From assembly GCA_035762665.1 (NCBI GenBank), contig DASTNZ010000133.1, forward strand, positions 1-7,812: DNA of 7,812 bases. Direction: 5' to 3'. This DNA comes from JASLBX01 sp035762665 (lineage in GTDB: Bacteria; Actinomycetota; Actinomycetes; Jiangellales; Jiangellaceae). Position numbers and translations under genes: made by a program. The stretch's first letter is position 1, and every line of letters begins with the position of its first letter. The notes under the pieces are model-generated. The model did no database searches, was not told where the DNA came from, and saw only the letters and a program-made list of their open reading frames with translations. Of this stretch, positions 6,250 to 7,812 are shown one piece after another.

Positions 6250-6521
6250 CCGGCCAGCCAGCCCAGGGCAATAAACAGCCGCACTTCGCGCGATCGCCGT
6301 AGTCAACAGGTCTGACGAGGCGATGTTCGCAAGCCGCAAACCTCTCGTGACAGCCACCTGGGCCTATGAGATCTCCGCGCTGGGCTTTGCCTGCTCTAGC
6401 TGTTCGGCGTATCAATCCAAGATCCAGATCCACTGTCATTCAGGCGATCCGTGTCAGGCCTGATCTCCGGTGTTTGGTGCGATGATGGCATCGAGGTTTG
6501 GCCGCTAGGACTGGTGATCCG
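6250..6521. other. Gap of about 270 bp without a supported gene
   Basis: This stretch looks less GC-rich than its surroundings and has stops in all plus frames. A 74-codon minus frame (6215-6439) is Arg/Gly-rich, lacks a Shine-Dalgarno and overlaps the upstream gene, so it is not called. The right part probably carries the promoter of the membrane-protein gene; see the palindrome at 6440-6463. A tandem GATCCAGATCCA lies at 6421-6432. Confidence 0.4.
6440..6463. repeat. TCAGGC repeats with a perfect 10-bp palindrome upstream of the membrane-protein gene
   Basis: TCAGGCCTGA (6454-6463) is a perfect palindrome, and a further TCAGGC copy stands at 6440-6445, 14 bp upstream. The element ends about 58 nt before the GTG at 6522, a plausible operator position. 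No -10 or -35 could be placed with confidence, so a regulatory role is a guess. Confidence 0.28.
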
Positions 6522-7589
6522 GTGGGTGTGAGCAGGTCATTGATCGCGGCAGTCGCGGTGGGGGCGAGCGCCATGTTGGCGGTGGTGCCGGCTCAGGCGA
6601 GCGTGGCGTCGGATGAGTCGTATGTCGACGCGGTGGTGGATGCGTGGCGGGTGGGTTCTGTCTACGTCGATCGGACTCAACATTTGCTCATGACCGAGGA
6701 TGACGCGGCCGATCTCGCGGAGCGGGTGCATGGGCACGATCCGGCTATTCACATTGCCGTGGTGCCTGCGGTGGCGCTGTCCACCATGTCGGACGCGACA
6801 GATGACCAGCGTGGCGTCGCGTTTGTCCGGGAGGCTGTCGACCGGTTCGGTAGCGACGGCCACTTCTTCGTGGTCTTTGGGGGGACGGGGACCTACAGCG
6901 GCTCTGTGGGCGTCAGTCCGCCGGCCGATGTGGCGCTGACGGGCCAACTCGACAACTTCACCCGCGGCGAGCCCGCGGCGCTGCTCAACTCCGTCCTGGA
7001 CGAGCTGGGCGTTCCCGAGCTGCCGGAGGCCGGCAGCGGTGCGCTGTCGCCACTGGTGTTCGTGGTCGTCGGGGTGACACTGGCGGCGGTGGCCGTCGGT
7101 GGCCTGCTGTGGTGGCGAAGACGCGGTTCAGCCGGCCACGGGCCCGCCCTCTACCGGCCGTCGTTTCAGGTGTTGCCGGACGAGTTGGACACGTTGGAGG
7201 AACGACGGAACCTGGCGCGCGAGGACGTGACCCGCTTCGGCGAGGAGATCAGCGCCGCGGACCTCCAGCTGGATGACCCGGATGTGGCCGCCGACGCGCA
7301 GGCTGCGATGGACGCCTATTCCGAGGTCGGCGGCGCCATCGACGACGAGCCGGACGACCTCGTCCTGCGGGCAGTCCGGGCCACAAGCGAGTACGGCCGG
7401 TGGCGGCTGGCGTGCGCGCGAGCCCGGCTGGACGGGCAGCCGCTGCCGCCGCGACGCGCGGATTGTTTCTTCGACGCCCGGCACGGCGTATCGGTCACCG
7501 ACTGGATGTACACGCCCGCGAACGGGGTGTGGCGTGAGGTTCCAGTCTGCGCCGACTGCCGTGACATGCGAGCGGGAGCACTGCGATGA
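6522..7589 (+). CDS. Predicted exported single-pass membrane protein with cytoplasmic Cys motif (TPM-like architecture)
   Basis: Numbered from GTG 6522 (355 residues). A signal peptide with Arg, a hydrophobic stretch (LIAAVAVGASAMLAVV) and an AQA cleavage site near residue 26 is followed by an extracytoplasmic alpha/beta domain of about 145 residues (YVDRTQHLL, IHIAVVPA, HFFVVFGG). A transmembrane helix spans about 176-198 and ends WWRRRGS, which puts the rest in the cytoplasm. The C-terminal part has a charged helical, possibly coiled-coil region (about 220-300) and a small domain CFFDARHG...VPVCADC (Cys315, Cys343, Cys346) that might bind zinc. Actinobacterial membrane proteins with TPM-like outer domains have similar layouts; the function is unknown. 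Start: GTG 6528 and TTG 6498 are also possible; an AGGA at 6507-6510 favours 6522. The stop overlaps the next start (ATGA), so the two are translationally coupled. Confidence 0.75.
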   Translation: MGVSRSLIAAVAVGASAMLAVVPAQASVASDESYVDAVVDAWRVGSVYVDRTQHLLMTEDDAADLAERVHGHDPAIHIAVVPAVALSTMSDATDDQRGVAFVREAVDRFGSDGHFFVVFGGTGTYSGSVGVSPPADVALTGQLDNFTRGEPAALLNSVLDELGVPELPEAGSGALSPLVFVVVGVTLAAVAVGGLLWWRRRGSAGHGPALYRPSFQVLPDELDTLEERRNLAREDVTRFGEEISAADLQLDDPDVAADAQAAMDAYSEVGGAIDDEPDDLVLRAVRATSEYGRWRLACARARLDGQPLPPRRADCFFDARHGVSVTDWMYTPANGVWREVPVCADCRDMRAGALR

Positions 7590-7812
7590 CAAGCGAGTCG
7601 ACCAGCCGCCGCGTCAGCCGGCTCGCCAAACGGCTGTTCGCCAGCCGCCACCGGGATATGGGGCGGGTGGCACGGGCGGTTTCTGCCGCACTGGTCGTAG
7701 CGGTGTTGGGACTGCTGACATCCCCGGCTGCTAACGCGGACGATCACGAACGGGCGGCGGAACTGTATTTCGACCAGTTGGCGCTTGAGCTGGCCGAGCC
7801 CGGGCTGTGGAT
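7586..7812 (+). CDS. Exported or membrane-anchored protein, N-terminal part only (runs off right edge)
   Basis: An ATG at 7586 overlaps the previous stop by 4 bp (ATGA), and the frame stays open for 75 codons to the window edge. The N-terminus has an Arg-rich segment (SRRVSRLAKRLFASRHR), then a hydrophobic stretch (about residues 34-48, SALVV-like, ending LTSP) and an AANA site before DDHERAAELYFDQLALELAEPG. This looks like a signal peptide with a long basic n-region, followed by a helical charged mature domain. The mature start (E-x-x-x-Y-F-x-Q-L) is too short to identify. The tight overlap with a membrane-protein gene suggests the two products work together at the cell envelope. A membrane anchor rather than a cleaved signal is possible. 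Confidence 0.72.
   Translation, partial: MTSESTSRRVSRLAKRLFASRHRDMGRVARAVSAALVVAVLGLLTSPAANADDHERAAELYFDQLALELAEPGLW

Noticed and set aside
6215..6439. 74-codon minus frame in the gap before the membrane-protein gene
   Set aside because: No ribosome binding site, overlaps the HFH gene's 3' end, and amino-acid composition is that of random GC-rich antisense.
1..7812. Anti-phage or toxin-antitoxin system
   Set aside because: The STAND-type ATPase at the left is joined to wHTH and BTAD domains typical of SARPs, not to a defence effector, and no nuclease, reverse transcriptase, TIR or toxin-like pair is visible.

Overview
The window is GC-rich DNA with strongly GC-biased third codon positions, GTG starts and short actinobacterial gene families. 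It suggests a high-GC actinomycete; the genus cannot be set from the sequence. There are seven protein-coding loci, five intact within the window and one running off each end. There is also one decayed gene. I see no rRNA, tRNA, CRISPR array, insertion sequence or phage gene.

Left part (1-2498, minus strand): an AfsR-like SARP regulator (winged helix, BTAD, NB-ARC-type ATPase, TPR tail) runs off the left edge. It starts at a GTG with no Shine-Dalgarno and a TATACT -10 box placed so that transcription would begin on the G of GTG, so the message is probably leaderless. Divergently, on the plus strand, are a 98-residue YdhR-type alpha/beta-barrel protein (2597-2893) and a 427-residue FAD-dependent oxidoreductase (3008-4291), each with a strong Shine-Dalgarno. 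The 98-bp divergent spacer holds three identical CTCCAGC heptamers at exactly 11-bp period, the layout of a SARP operator. A candidate -10 lies 8 bp past the last repeat toward the two redox genes. The simplest reading is a small self-contained unit: regulator, operator and a two-gene oxidative step of unknown substrate.

Middle part (4292-6249, plus strand): a beta-lactamase-family serine hydrolase remnant (4447-4893) has lost the catalytic serine at its 5' end and the C-terminal half. Its stop overlaps the start of an intact APH-type phosphotransferase gene (4893-5630). After a 238-bp gap comes a small uncharacterised HFH-motif protein (5869-6249).

Right part (6250-7812, plus strand): after a 270-bp non-coding stretch with a palindrome, a predicted signal-peptide membrane protein with a cytoplasmic Cys-containing tail (about 6522-7589) overlaps by 4 bp a second exported protein that runs off the right edge (7586-7812). 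These two look like the start of a cell-envelope operon unrelated to the left part.
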